In this document: piece after piece, positions 41,393 through 50,978 of the stretch
How positions within the stretch are numbered: the stretch's first letter is position 1
Layout: each line of letters opens with the position of its first letter
Assembly (NCBI RefSeq): GCF_009828025.1
Contig: NZ_WTYA01000007.1
Span: 1 to 64,000, forward strand
Length of the DNA stretch: 64,000 bases
Source of the DNA: Qipengyuania algicida
GTDB lineage: Bacteria; Pseudomonadota; Alphaproteobacteria; Sphingomonadales; Sphingomonadaceae
Direction of reading: 5' to 3'
The notes under the pieces: model-generated
Seen by the model: the letters and a program-made list of their open reading frames with translations, nothing else
Told to the model about the DNA's origin: nothing
Database searches by the model: none
Translations under genes and position numbers: made by a program

Positions 41393-43741
41393 ATGTCGCA
41401 CAAGTCGTTCCTTGCCAGTCTCCTCGTCGCAACCTCGGCGCTGGTTTCGAATTCGCCGGCATCGGCCGATCAGGCGCCGTCGCCTTCACCCTATGACACG
41501 GTCGATCCGATGATCGGTACTGGTGGCGAGGGGCATACGTTTCCCGGCGCAGTGGCCCCTTTCGGAATGGTCCAGCTTTCGCCCGATACCGATACGACCT
41601 GCACCGTGCGGAGCTGTTACGGTCACGCAGCAGGTTATCGCTACGACGATCCGACCATCCAGGGTTTCAGTCACACGCATTTTTCCGGGGCAGGCCATTC
41701 CGACCTCGGCGATTTTCTGATCATGCCGGTGAGTGGCGACAAGGTGCTGCTCGATCCGGGATCGGGGGATGATCCGTCTTCGGGCTATCGCTCGCGCTAC
41801 AGTCACGCGAGCGAAGTGGCGCAACCGGGCTATTACGCGGTGACCCTGAGCGACTATGATGTGCGCGCCGAGCTGACGGCGGGCACACGGGTCGGCGTGC
41901 ATCGCTACACTTTCCCGGCGGGCAAAGCGGCGCATCTGGTACTCGACCTGCGCACCTCGCTATACAACTATCCGGGCAAGGTCCTGTGGTCGACGATCCG
42001 ACTGCGTGACGATCGCACCATCACCGGCTGCCGCCAGACACGCGGCTGGGCGCCCGACCGAATCCTGTGCTTCGCCATGCGCTTTTCGCAGCCGCTTGCC
42101 GGTCACTTGTTCGAGAACACCGAGGAGAACATAACCTACAAAGGCTTTCAGGGGCCGGGGCGGGGCAGCGATGCGGTAGCGTATCGCCAGGGACGACAGA
42201 TCGTCGCTCGGCTCGATTTCGGACAGCTCGCAAAGCCGCTCGAAGTGAAAGTGGCGTTGTCTTCGGTCGATGAGGCCGGTGCGCTCGGCAATCTTGCGAG
42301 CGAGCCTGGTGATTTCGACACGATCCGCGCCGCCACCCGCGCTTGCTGGCAGAAGGCGCTTGGCGTGATCGAGATCGACGCCCCGCGCGATACGCGGGTA
42401 AATCTTTACACCGCACTGTATCACACGCTGCTCGCGCCATCGGTCGCCGGTGATGCCGATGGGCGTTATCGCGGACCGGACAATCAGGTCCACAAGGCGG
42501 ACGGCTTCGCCTTTCGCTCGACCTTTTCGCTATGGGACACGTTTCGCGCCGAACAGCCGCTGCTGACGCTGATCCAGCCCGCCAGCGTTAACGCCGAGAT
42601 CATCAATTCGTTGCTCGCCAGCCAGCAGGATAGCCCCTTCGGCATCCTCCCCGTCTGGCAGTTTCAGGGTCGCGAGACCTGGACTATGATCGGCTACCAC
42701 GCGGTGCCGGTGATCGCTGACGCCTATCTCAAGGGGATCGGCGGGTTCGACGCGAACAAGGCGCTCGATGCTATGGTCGCGAGCGCCACCTACGCGCCAT
42801 ACGGCGATCTCGGCGATTACATGAAGCTTGGCTATGTGCCGATCGACAAGGAGCCCGAAGCGGCTTCGAAAACGGTCGAATACGCGTTCGACGACTGGAC
42901 CATCGCCCGCATGGCTCAGAAGATGGGCCGCAAGGACGTCGCCGCCCGCTTCTTCAAGCGCGCCGGATATTGGCGCAACACTTTCGACCCCAAGACCGGT
43001 TTCGTGCGAGCGAAGAAGTCCGACGGTCAGTTCCGCACACCGTTCGATCCGACAGCGATCAACTATGGCTCGGACTATACCGAAGGCAATGCCTGGCAAT
43101 ACAGCTGGTTCGTCCCGCAGGACCAGGCCGCGCTGTTCAAGGCGATGGGCGGCGACAAGGCCGCGGTCGCCAAGCTCGATGCTATGTTCGACTACGACAA
43201 TTCCAAGCTCGATTACAGCCACGCAGAGGACATCTCCGGGCTGATCGGGCAATACATTCACGGCAACGAACCCAGCCATCACGTCGCCTATCTCTATGAT
43301 TACGTAGGTGCCCCGTGGAAGACGCAGAAGCGGCTCACGCAGATTGTCGACAGCCAGTATAAACCCACGCCGGATGGGTTGTCAGGCAATGACGATCTCG
43401 GACAGATGTCGGCCTGGCTGGTGTTCACCGGCCTTGGCTTCTACCCGGTGACGCCCGGTAGCCTGCAATATGTCATCGGGCGTCCTTTCGTGGATCACGC
43501 GGTGCTGCATCTTCCCAATGGCAAGCAATTTATCGTCATCGCAGACGGTCTGGACAAGGCGCACCCTTATGTCGGCTCGGTGACGCTCGACGGCAGACCG
43601 CTCCAGCGCAGCTATATCACCCACGGCGAGATCATGGCGGGCGGTACGCTGCATTTCACCATGCAAGCCAAGCCGGACAAGCACTGGGCGACGAACGCCG
43701 CCTCGCGGCCCTATTCGATGAGCACAGCGGCGAGCCAATAG
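41393..43741 (+). CDS. GH92 alpha-mannosidase with canonical Glu (GH92-5)
   Basis: This 782-residue secreted exo-alpha-mannosidase has a Sec signal ending at ASADQ (about residue 25). The canonical motif GNEPSHHVAYLYDYVG carries Glu626, and GNDDLGQMSAW is the base region. GTGGEGHTFPGAVAPFGMVQLSPDT and FSHTHFSGAGHSDLGD match well-studied alpha-1,2/1,3-mannosidases. It is the last gene of the mannan locus and ends 17 bp from the 3' end of an oppositely oriented tRNA gene. Confidence 0.87.
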   Translation: MSHKSFLASLLVATSALVSNSPASADQAPSPSPYDTVDPMIGTGGEGHTFPGAVAPFGMVQLSPDTDTTCTVRSCYGHAAGYRYDDPTIQGFSHTHFSGAGHSDLGDFLIMPVSGDKVLLDPGSGDDPSSGYRSRYSHASEVAQPGYYAVTLSDYDVRAELTAGTRVGVHRYTFPAGKAAHLVLDLRTSLYNYPGKVLWSTIRLRDDRTITGCRQTRGWAPDRILCFAMRFSQPLAGHLFENTEENITYKGFQGPGRGSDAVAYRQGRQIVARLDFGQLAKPLEVKVALSSVDEAGALGNLASEPGDFDTIRAATRACWQKALGVIEIDAPRDTRVNLYTALYHTLLAPSVAGDADGRYRGPDNQVHKADGFAFRSTFSLWDTFRAEQPLLTLIQPASVNAEIINSLLASQQDSPFGILPVWQFQGRETWTMIGYHAVPVIADAYLKGIGGFDANKALDAMVASATYAPYGDLGDYMKLGYVPIDKEPEAASKTVEYAFDDWTIARMAQKMGRKDVAARFFKRAGYWRNTFDPKTGFVRAKKSDGQFRTPFDPTAINYGSDYTEGNAWQYSWFVPQDQAALFKAMGGDKAAVAKLDAMFDYDNSKLDYSHAEDISGLIGQYIHGNEPSHHVAYLYDYVGAPWKTQKRLTQIVDSQYKPTPDGLSGNDDLGQMSAWLVFTGLGFYPVTPGSLQYVIGRPFVDHAVLHLPNGKQFIVIADGLDKAHPYVGSVTLDGRPLQRSYITHGEIMAGGTLHFTMQAKPDKHWATNAASRPYSMSTAASQ

Positions 43742-43758
43742 GGGAGATTTGGAGGATA

Positions 43759-43834
43759 TGGTGGGCGGTGACGGGCTCGAACCGCCGACCCTCTCGGTGT
43801 AAACGAGATGCTCTACCAACTGAGCTAACCGCCC
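43759..43834 (-). tRNA. tRNA-Val (anticodon TAC)
   Basis: The minus strand folds as a 76-base tRNA with encoded CCA. The acceptor arms are GGGCGGT and ACCGCCC, the D-arm is GCTC...GAGC, the anticodon stem is TCTCG/CGAGA with loop TTTACAC (anticodon TAC), and the T-loop is TTCGAGC. Its 3' end faces the mannan locus. Confidence 0.95.
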
Positions 43835-43920
43835 TTGCGACTTGCGCCACATAGCGTGTGTTTCGGCGAAATCAATTGGCGGGTGGTATGCAGGTGCGAA
43901 CAATTCTATCGCGCCAAGCC

Positions 43921-44901
43921 ATGAGCGATACGCATATCACGGTTCTGGCGACGGGCGGGACGATTGCAGGCATGGCGGGTTCGGCGCTGCGCCACGATTA
44001 TCGGCCCGGACAAATCGGGATTGATGAGTTCCTGGAACAGGTGGCAAAGCTCGAACTGGGGCTCGCCTTCACGGGCAAGCAGATCGCCAATATCGGGTCG
44101 GAGGATATCTCGCCGCCGGTCTGGACGCGGCTCCACGCCGAATGCGAATCGGCGATGGCGGACCCCGATTGCGCCGGGATCATCATTACCCACGGCACCG
44201 ACACGGTGGAGGAGACCGCATTCCTGCTCGACCTCACGCTGGCGAGCACCAAGCCGGTGGTGCTGGTAGGCGCTATGCGGCCAGCCGATGCGGTCGGCTA
44301 TGACGGCCTGCGCAACTTCGCCAATGCGGCGCGGGCGGCGAGCGATCCGGGAGCTGCCGGTCGCGGGGTGCTGGTGGTCATGGGCGACCGCGTGTTTGCC
44401 GCGCGCGACGTGCGCAAGGCGCGCACCCGTGGTACGGATGCGTTTCGCGGCTTTCCCCGCGGCTCGATCGCGCTGGTGACGCCCGCCGCGCTCGACTGGT
44501 TCGGCGCGCCCTGGAGGTTGGGCGAGGGCGCGACGTTCACCTATCGCGAGGATTTGCCCGAGGTGGTGATCCTGCCGGTCTTTGCCGGGATCACGCCCGA
44601 TTATGTCGACCGGCTGTGCGGCGAGGCGACGCGCGGGATCGTGGTCGCCGGCGTGGGCGAGGGCAATATGCCCCAGGCCGTGCGCCAGCGGCTGGCCACG
44701 CTCGCCAGCGCCGGTATCGCGGTGGTCCGGGCCAGCCGCACCGACGAAGGTCTGGTCGACCGTGAACCGGAAGATAGCGCCAATGGCTTCGTCACCGCCC
44801 GCGCGCTCAATCCGCAAAAGGCCCGCATCCTCCTCCAGCTGCTGGTCGCGGACGGGGTTTCCCAACCGTCCGCGATGCAGGAGGCGTTCGACCGGCGCTA
44901 G
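43921..44901 (+). CDS. L-asparaginase (type I/II fold)
   Basis: This 326-residue asparaginase hydrolyses asparagine to aspartate and ammonia. The first active-site motif LATGGTIAG is at residues 9-17 (nucleophile Thr14) and the second, IITHGTDTVEETA, at about 93-105. GAMRPADAVGYDGLRN is also conserved. ATG 43921 is chosen because the family starts here; the frame is open further upstream to 43858. No signal peptide is seen, which suggests a cytoplasmic form. It reads away from the tRNA and stands alone. Confidence 0.87.
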   Translation: MSDTHITVLATGGTIAGMAGSALRHDYRPGQIGIDEFLEQVAKLELGLAFTGKQIANIGSEDISPPVWTRLHAECESAMADPDCAGIIITHGTDTVEETAFLLDLTLASTKPVVLVGAMRPADAVGYDGLRNFANAARAASDPGAAGRGVLVVMGDRVFAARDVRKARTRGTDAFRGFPRGSIALVTPAALDWFGAPWRLGEGATFTYREDLPEVVILPVFAGITPDYVDRLCGEATRGIVVAGVGEGNMPQAVRQRLATLASAGIAVVRASRTDEGLVDREPEDSANGFVTARALNPQKARILLQLLVADGVSQPSAMQEAFDRR

Positions 44902-44935
44902 GCGTCTCTGCACCGGCCGGCGGTCTGCCGTAGGA

Positions 44936-46048
44936 TTAACCGTGCGGCGTGACGAGGTACTTCTCGCCCGTCTGCATCCGGCGGTAGTCGAGAGCGGCGT
45001 CCTTCGTCAGCATCTCTTCCAGATCGACCTTGCGCTTGTAGCTGCTGGCAAAGGTGGTGGTGAGATTGTCGAGCACGCGTTTGCGCATCCGGCCGATCAC
45101 TTCCATTCCGGCATTGGCCATGAACGGCGTCAGCAACCATCCGCTCAGCGTCCAGCCGAAGCCATAGCTCGGCGTCAGGATTGTCGGGCCGAGGTCTAGA
45201 CGTCCGTAGATGTACATCTTCTTCGGCTGGTTCGAACCGTAACGGCTGTATTCGCTCATCTTGGTGACCGCGACCTGCTCCATCGCTTTCAGGCAGGTGT
45301 CGGACATCTGCCCGCCGCCAATCGGATCGAACCCGAAATAGGCGTCGGTCGCCGCGATCGCATCGCGCAATTGCTTCATGAAATCATCGGACGAAGAGTT
45401 GACGACATGCTTCGCGCCAAGGCCCTTGAGCAGGTCGACCTGCTCCTGCTTGCGCACCACATTGACCAGCTCGATTCCGTCCTCCTGACAGATCTTGACG
45501 AGCATCTGGCCAAGGTTGGACGCGGCGGCGAGATGGATCATCGCCTTGTGCCCTTCCATCCGCGCGGTCTCGGCAAACCCGAGCGCCGTCATGGGATTGA
45601 CGAAGGAACTTGCGCCTTGCTCCGCGGTGTGATCGCCCAGCGGCAGGCACATCGCCGCATCGGCCAGCGCATATTCGCTGAAGGCATTGCCAGGCACGCA
45701 GGCGACACACTGGCCCATCAGCGCCTTGGCTGCATCGCCATCGCCAGTCGCGATCACCGTGCCTGCGCCTTCATTGCCAACCGGCAGGCGCTGGCCATGA
45801 CGGCCCTTGGCGCCCGAATTGAACGGTTCGGGCATAGTGGCGACGATCTTGCCGGGAGAATATTCGGCGTTCTCCAGATCGGCCGGGCCGAACAGCAGCG
45901 CGAGATCGGACGGGTTGATCGGCGCGGCTTCCATCTTGACCAGCACCTGGTTGCCGGTGGGATCGCGGAACTCCTTGGTGCCCACTTCTACCGTCAGCGT
46001 GCCGTCGCTTTCGAGCGTGGTGAATATCTGTTTGCCGGTGGTGGTCAT
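44936..46048 (-). CDS. Zinc-binding alcohol dehydrogenase-like MDR oxidoreductase
   Basis: This 370-residue medium-chain dehydrogenase/reductase has the GroES-like N-terminal domain (VLVKMEAAPINPSDLALLFG; LPVGNEGAGTVIATG) and a Rossmann domain (MIHLAAASNLGQMLVKIC). It lacks the structural zinc cysteine cluster, so it is closer to quinone oxidoreductase or enoyl reductase members. NADPH-dependent reduction of an enone is the usual reaction, and the substrate is unknown. The gene stands alone on the minus strand with a 580-bp gap upstream. Confidence 0.75.
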   Translation of the reverse strand: MTTTGKQIFTTLESDGTLTVEVGTKEFRDPTGNQVLVKMEAAPINPSDLALLFGPADLENAEYSPGKIVATMPEPFNSGAKGRHGQRLPVGNEGAGTVIATGDGDAAKALMGQCVACVPGNAFSEYALADAAMCLPLGDHTAEQGASSFVNPMTALGFAETARMEGHKAMIHLAAASNLGQMLVKICQEDGIELVNVVRKQEQVDLLKGLGAKHVVNSSSDDFMKQLRDAIAATDAYFGFDPIGGGQMSDTCLKAMEQVAVTKMSEYSRYGSNQPKKMYIYGRLDLGPTILTPSYGFGWTLSGWLLTPFMANAGMEVIGRMRKRVLDNLTTTFASSYKRKVDLEEMLTKDAALDYRRMQTGEKYLVTPHG

Positions 46049-46628
46049 GGCGTCTCTCTCCTCAAGTTGCGTTTCGAAACCCGTGCTAGGCGGGTCGTGG
46101 TGCGAAAGCTAGGGGGCTTGCGGGCGAGGGATGGTGAGGGTCTGGGGAGTACGGCGTGGCGCATGGAACGCATCTGCAGGTTTTGAAACCTGTGACTTTT
46201 GCCAGAAAATCTATTGGTGTGAGGGGGGTGAGCGCCCTCGCGGCAAGGCGCGGTGTGGCTCTCGGTTGCGGCAAGTTCACATTGGATGTGGCCTTTCTTC
46301 ACAAGCAGGCGAACCCGAGCGAGGTGAGCGGTCATGCCGCGCAATCTGGCAACTTCGCCCAATGTAGGACAGCGAGCATTTGCGTCCTCGCAATGTCAGC
46401 TTTGGCCTCGTTTGGAGTGAAAACGGAATTTCCGCTAGCGACCCATTTGCGGTCGTTGAGATAATCGCTCACACTGGCTCATCGAGACCGGTAAGCAACT
46501 GTCGTTACCGCGCCCCCGGATGGAGACGCGGTCCAAAGGCCAGCATCACCGCTACGAGCGATCGAACCGATGCGATTTTGTGGCCGGGACAAGTCTGTTG
46601 GTTGCCGACAGACATGGGGGACTTTGGA
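46049..46628. other. 580-bp intergenic region with a decayed repeat
   Basis: No convincing gene is seen here: the open frames lack ribosome sites and family features. Bases about 46355-46450 contain a stretch whose reverse complement shares blocks (CCGTTTTC, then GCTGACATTG) with the gap at 48060-48100. This looks like a degenerate copy of a dispersed intergenic element or a gene remnant. The promoter of the serine hydrolase gene probably lies at the right end. Confidence 0.4.
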
Positions 46629-48041
46629 ATGCGGTTATTGCTCGCGCTATTCGCGCTTTTTTCGACATCCGGCTTGCAGGCTACCGCGCCAGGATCTTCA
46701 ATCGATGCGTTCATCAAGCAGGAATTGCCTGCGTCCGGGGCTCCGGGAGTCGCCTATGCGATCGTAGATAATGGCGAAATCCGCTCCGGCGCTCGTGGCC
46801 AAACCATTGCAGGAGGTGATCAGGCGGTCACGCCCGACACGCCCTTCCTGATCGGCTCGATTTCAAAGAGCTTCACTGCCCTTTCGATTATGCAACTGGC
46901 CGAAGCAGGCAAGGTCGACCTCGATGCCGGTGTGGCGACCTATCTCGATGTCTTTCGGGGGCGTCCTTCGGGAGCGATTACTGTTCGCCAATTGCTCAGC
47001 CACACAAGCGGTTATTCCACTGTGCAGGGCAACAGCATGCACGATGATGAAACGTCGAGCGAGCGAGAGCTTGCCGAGCATGTCGCACGCGTTGCCGAGT
47101 GGGAACCGGCTTACCTTCCGGGCGAACGGTGGGAATATTCCAATGCGAATTATCAGGTCCTGGGTGCAGTGATCGAAGCGATGAGCGGTCAGGATTACGC
47201 CAGTTACGTGCAGGACAACATCCTCACCCCGCTCGGCATGAGCAACAGTTTCGTCTCCGATGGCCGGGAGCCAGGAAAAATCGCCGTCGGTCATCGCCCG
47301 TGGTTCGGTGGCAATCGCGCTTATGAAACGGGCCGGACAGAGCGCGCGAATGCGCCCGCCGGCGGCATATTTGCGAGCGCCAACGACCTCGCGCTCTACC
47401 TCGCCATGATGGTGAATGGGAAAGACGACATTATTAGCGCGGCCAGCAAATCTGCGATGCTGCGTCCAGCGAGCGAGGCTTCGCCTTTCTATGGCCTTGG
47501 CTGGTTCATCGATGACGAAGCTCGAACCGCCTATCACAGCGGTCTTGTGCCCGGAACAGAAACGCTCGCCACCCTTGCTCCTGCACAGCACAAAGGCGTG
47601 GTTGTGCTGGTGAACTCAAACAGCGGAATTGGCTTCGGTGAAAATCTGCAATTGCGCAACGGCGTCACCGCAAGGGCTCTCGGCCTGGAATACTCAGGCG
47701 AAGGCTCGCGGTTCTGGCAAAAAGTGACCTACCTGATGGTGGTGCTGCTGCCTGGATTCTATCTCGCCAGCATGATTTGGGCTTGGTTGAGTCGCAAAAA
47801 GTTAAGAACCAAGTCGGGTGCGGCTGGAATGTTCAGCCTCTGGTTCCCGCTTCTCGCGATGATCGTGATGGCGGGAGTTCTGATGATCCTTATACCGCGG
47901 ATATTTGGCGGATCTATCGGCTTACTTTTGCTTTTCCAGCCCGACTTCGCATGGGCAATGGTTGTAGCGGCTGTCATAGGGCCCCTTTGGGCCATTTTCA
48001 GGTTATCGGTCGCCTATTGGGGCAGGTTCAATTCGGCTTGA
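46629..48041 (+). CDS. Serine hydrolase (beta-lactamase/PBP4* family) with C-terminal membrane domain
   Basis: This 470-residue protein has a signal peptide (LLLALFALFSTSGLQA) and a class C beta-lactamase-like domain. SISK is the SxxK catalytic motif at about residue 80, and YSNANY carries the second Tyr-Asn motif. AYHSGLVPG probably supplies the third HxG motif. After about residue 350 there are three to four hydrophobic helices, an architecture seen in D-aminopeptidase or esterase-like membrane members. GGGGGA lies seven bases before ATG 46629. The substrate is unknown; peptidoglycan peptides or esters are likely. Confidence 0.8.
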   Translation: MRLLLALFALFSTSGLQATAPGSSIDAFIKQELPASGAPGVAYAIVDNGEIRSGARGQTIAGGDQAVTPDTPFLIGSISKSFTALSIMQLAEAGKVDLDAGVATYLDVFRGRPSGAITVRQLLSHTSGYSTVQGNSMHDDETSSERELAEHVARVAEWEPAYLPGERWEYSNANYQVLGAVIEAMSGQDYASYVQDNILTPLGMSNSFVSDGREPGKIAVGHRPWFGGNRAYETGRTERANAPAGGIFASANDLALYLAMMVNGKDDIISAASKSAMLRPASEASPFYGLGWFIDDEARTAYHSGLVPGTETLATLAPAQHKGVVVLVNSNSGIGFGENLQLRNGVTARALGLEYSGEGSRFWQKVTYLMVVLLPGFYLASMIWAWLSRKKLRTKSGAAGMFSLWFPLLAMIVMAGVLMILIPRIFGGSIGLLLLFQPDFAWAMVVAAVIGPLWAIFRLSVAYWGRFNSA

Positions 48042-48054
48042 CGTGAAGGGCAGG

Positions 48055-48170
48055 CAAGTCCGTTTTCCACCCCAATTGCTGACATTGGGCTGGCCGGGCC
48101 TATTGCCTGAAAGCCGACATTCCGCGAACGACAACATTGTGGACGATGCGTGCTCGACAGCAGCCTTTGC
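48055..48170. repeat. Degenerate intergenic repeat
   Basis: This gap shares the blocks CCGTTTTC and GCTGACATTG with the reverse complement of 46370-46440, and a CCGACATTCCG block with 48403-48425. It has no gene. The copies are imperfect, so this is a family resemblance rather than an exact repeat. Confidence 0.35.
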
Positions 48171-48207
48171 TCGAGTGTCCCGCAAAATATAGGCTATTGC
48201 ACCTCTG

Positions 48208-48393
48208 ATGAGCTTCTACCCGACACGATTCCTAATATTCACGGTGATCGGTCTACCGATTGGGTTTGTCCTAACCGCACTCGCTTTTGCGGTCTCAGAG
48301 CAACCAATTGTGGCTGATCACATCTTTCCATGGGCGCTTGGCATTGCCTTAATAGTTGGCATTTTTGGGGCGCTTTGGAAGCGAGCGAGCTAG
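48208..48393 (+). CDS. Small two-helix membrane protein (hypothetical)
   Basis: This 61-residue open frame would encode two hydrophobic helices (about 8-28 and 40-56) ending in WKRAS. No family is recognised and the ribosome site is poor. The charge pattern (KRAS at the cytoplasmic end) is sensible for a real membrane peptide. It sits between two degenerate repeat copies and could equally be a remnant. Confidence 0.4.
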   Translation: MSFYPTRFLIFTVIGLPIGFVLTALAFAVSEQPIVADHIFPWALGIALIVGIFGALWKRAS

Positions 48394-48649
48394 GGGCCGC
48401 TTCCCCCGACATTCCGGTCATTCGCGGCAGCGACGAATAGGCTCAAAACCTGACACTGCCGTGAAAGGAAAGCTGGACCCCGGATCAGGTCCGGGGTGAC
48501 GGCGGGCGGCGAGCGCGCGTGTCGTTGTTCCTCCCGAACTCTCTCCGCTAGCCGGAGTTGAGAGGGGGCGGTGATGGCGCAAGCCGGAGCTGGCGCTCCG
48601 ATCCCCTCTCCCAACACTCTCCCGCAAGGGGGAGAGGGCTTTCTGCCGC
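48394..48649. repeat. Cluster of GC-rich palindromes after truA
   Basis: Three inverted repeats lie in this gap: CCCCGGA-TCAGG-TCCGGGG (48478-48496), CTCCG/CGGAG extended by CTCT/AGAG (48539-48564) and CTCTCCC/GGGAGAG (48617-48636). The first is the dispersed palindrome often seen between genes in Sphingomonadales. The last lies just past the truA stop and may end its transcript. No gene is seen. Confidence 0.55.
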
Positions 48650-49402
48650 TTAGGTCGCGTCCTCGGGATAAACTGCCGCGACGAAATACAGCCCGTCGGG
48701 CGGGGCGTTGAGGCCCAGCGCCTGGCGATCCCTTGCTTCCAGCGCCTGTGCCACCTGTTCCTCGCACCAGCGGCCCATACCGACCAGCGCGAGGCAGCCG
48801 ACCATCGAGCGCACCTGATGGTGGAGAAAGCTGCGCGCGGCTGCGTGGATATGGATCTCTTCGCCCACACGCTCGACATCGAGCAGGTCGAGCGTCTTTT
48901 CCGGACTTGCCGCCTGACACTGGACCGAGCGGAAGGTGGTGAAATCGTGCTGCCCGACCAGCGCCTGCGCCGCGCGGTGCATCGCTGCGTGGTCAAGCTC
49001 CTGCGGCACTTGCCATGCGCGGTTGCGCTCCAGCGTCAGCGGAGCGCGGCGGTTGGCGATGCGGTATAGATAGCGCCGCCCGATGCAGGAAAAACGCGCG
49101 TGCCACTCGTCCGAAACCACCTCGCACGCGGTCACCGCAATCGGATCGGGGCGCAGATGGGCGTTGAGCGCCTCCATCAGCCGGAAGGCGTCGATATCCT
49201 TGGCCACGTCCATATGGCTGCGCATGGCCAGCGCGTGGACGCCGGTGTCGGTACGGCCCGCGCTGTAGAGCGTGATCTCCTCGCCCGTGACGCGCTTCGC
49301 CGCGTCTTCCACCGCCTGCTGCACGCTCGGCCCATGCGGCTGGCGTTGCAGCCCCATGAAGGGCGTGCCGTCGAATTCCACGGTGAGCGCGAAGCGGGTC
49401 AA
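48650..49402 (-). CDS. truA: tRNA pseudouridine(38-40) synthase TruA
   Basis: This 250-residue enzyme converts uridines 38-40 of tRNA anticodon arms to pseudouridine. The catalytic Asp52 lies in [25 protein letters not shown] at the start and [11 protein letters not shown] near the end are family motifs. It follows fmt on the minus strand with a 10-bp gap, so the two are probably co-transcribed. Confidence 0.93.
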   Translation of the reverse strand: MTRFALTVEFDGTPFMGLQRQPHGPSVQQAVEDAAKRVTGEEITLYSAGRTDTGVHALAMRSHMDVAKDIDAFRLMEALNAHLRPDPIAVTACEVVSDEWHARFSCIGRRYLYRIANRRAPLTLERNRAWQVPQELDHAAMHRAAQALVGQHDFTTFRSVQCQAASPEKTLDLLDVERVGEEIHIHAAARSFLHHQVRSMVGCLALVGMGRWCEEQVAQALEARDRQALGLNAPPDGLYFVAAVYPEDAT

Positions 49403-49412
49403 GCCAGCCCAC

Positions 49413-50318
49413 TCATGACAATATGGTTCCGGCAGGGATCGGCTTGCCGCGCAGCAGGGCGGCGGTCTCCATCGCTGGTTTGCCCGCGCGCTGGATGGTG
49501 ATGGGGCGGATCGCGTCGCTGTCGCAAGCGATGGTGAGCTGGTCGTCCAGCACTGTTCCGGGCGCGCCGCCGCCCTCGGCGCATTCCGCGCTCAAAATGC
49601 GATAGCGTTCGCCCTCGAACTCGAACCACGCGCCGGGCGCGGGAGCGAAGGCGCGCACTTGCCGCTCGACCTGCTCGGCTTCCTGCGACCAGTCGATGCG
49701 GCTTTCGGCCTTGTCGATCTTGCTGGCATAGGTCGCCTCATCATCGTCCTGCGCGACGGCGTGGAGCGTTTGCAGCTCGGTCAGCGTGCCGACCATCAAT
49801 TGCGCGCCGACATCGGCCAGCTCGGCGGTTAGCTCGCCAGCGTTCTTGCGCTCTATCTGTACGCGCGCGGTCGCCAGCATCGGCCCTGTGTCCAGCCCGC
49901 TCTCCATCTGCATCAGAGTGATCCCGGTGAGTGTATCGCCCGCCAGTATCGCCCGCTGGACCGGCGCCGCCCCGCGCCAGCGCGGCAGCAGGCTCGCATG
50001 GACGTTGAGGCAGCCGAACCTCGGTGCGTCGAGGATCGGCTGCGGCAGGATCAACCCGTAAGCCGCGACGACCGCCAGATCCGCCTCGAGCGCGGCGAAG
50101 CGCGCCTGTTCCTCCGGCGATTTGAGGCTGGTGGGGCTGCGCACCTCCAGATGGCGGACTTCCGCCTCCCGCTGAACGGGGGAGGGTTGCAGCTTCTTGC
50201 CGCGGCCCGCCGGGCGCGGCGGCTGAGTGTAGACGCAGAGGATCTCATGCGCGGCATCATGCAGCGCGGCCAGCGTCGGCACCGCGAAATCGGGCGTACC
50301 CATGAAGATGATGCGCAT
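49413..50318 (-). CDS. fmt: Methionyl-tRNA formyltransferase
   Basis: This 301-residue enzyme transfers a formyl group from 10-formyl-tetrahydrofolate to initiator Met-tRNA. The N-terminal [16 protein letters not shown], the folate loop [15 protein letters not shown] and [15 protein letters not shown] are diagnostic. The C-terminal tRNA-binding domain is present. ATG 50318 gives the usual length. It is divergent from recR, and its usual partner def lies nearby but on the other strand. Confidence 0.94.
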   Translation of the reverse strand: MRIIFMGTPDFAVPTLAALHDAAHEILCVYTQPPRPAGRGKKLQPSPVQREAEVRHLEVRSPTSLKSPEEQARFAALEADLAVVAAYGLILPQPILDAPRFGCLNVHASLLPRWRGAAPVQRAILAGDTLTGITLMQMESGLDTGPMLATARVQIERKNAGELTAELADVGAQLMVGTLTELQTLHAVAQDDDEATYASKIDKAESRIDWSQEAEQVERQVRAFAPAPGAWFEFEGERYRILSAECAEGGGAPGTVLDDQLTIACDSDAIRPITIQRAGKPAMETAALLRGKPIPAGTILS

Positions 50319-50370
50319 GATTGTGCTCTTGGACTTTCTCTTGTTGGTCAGCGGCCCTATCTGTCGGCAC

Positions 50371-50967
50371 ATGGCATCGCAAGAGATCGAGACATTGGCA
50401 TCGGCCCTCGCGCGCCTGCCCGGCCTGGGACCGCGGTCTGCACGGCGGGCAGTGTTGTGGCTGGTCAAGCGCCGCGAGCAGGCGCTGCCGCAACTGCTGG
50501 ATGCGCTGGAGGCGGTACGAGACACGCTGGTCGAATGCGAGATTTGCGGCAATGTCGATACGCGCAACCCTTGCGCCATCTGCGCCGATCCGCGCCGCGA
50601 TGCCAAGGCGATCTGTGTGGTCGAGGAGGTCGCCGATTTGTGGGCGCTCGATCGCTCGCGCCTGTTTACCGGCACCTATCACGTACTGGGCGGGCGGCTG
50701 TCGGCACTGGACGGCGTGCGGCCCGAGGATCTCAACATCGCCGCCCTGCTGGCGCGGGTGGAGCAGGGCGGGGTGGACGAGGTGGTCCTTGCCATGAACG
50801 CCACCCTCGAAGGGCAAACCACGGCGCATTATATTGCCGAGCGACTGGAGGATTTTCCCTTGCGAATCACGCAATTGGCGCATGGACTTCCCGTGGGTGG
50901 TGAGCTCGACTATCTTGACGAGGGCACGCTGGCACAGGCGTTAAGAGCGCGGCGCCCGCTAGGCTAG
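50371..50967 (+). CDS. recR: Recombination mediator RecR
   Basis: This 198-residue protein helps load RecA at gaps in the RecFOR pathway. The helix-hairpin-helix ([20 protein letters not shown]), the Cys4 zinc finger ([16 protein letters not shown]), the Toprim domain ([15 protein letters not shown]) and the C-terminal [16 protein letters not shown] follow in order. ATG 50371 is chosen because upstream sequence does not match the family. The start is 52 bp from the divergent fmt start. Confidence 0.93.
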   Translation: MASQEIETLASALARLPGLGPRSARRAVLWLVKRREQALPQLLDALEAVRDTLVECEICGNVDTRNPCAICADPRRDAKAICVVEEVADLWALDRSRLFTGTYHVLGGRLSALDGVRPEDLNIAALLARVEQGGVDEVVLAMNATLEGQTTAHYIAERLEDFPLRITQLAHGLPVGGELDYLDEGTLAQALRARRPLG

Positions 50968-50978
50968 GCAAGCGCCAT

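Noticed and set aside
46131-46464. Short plus-strand open frames between the MDR gene and the serine hydrolase
   Set aside because: They overlap one another in different frames, lack ribosome sites and include the degenerate repeat. They look like chance or remnants.
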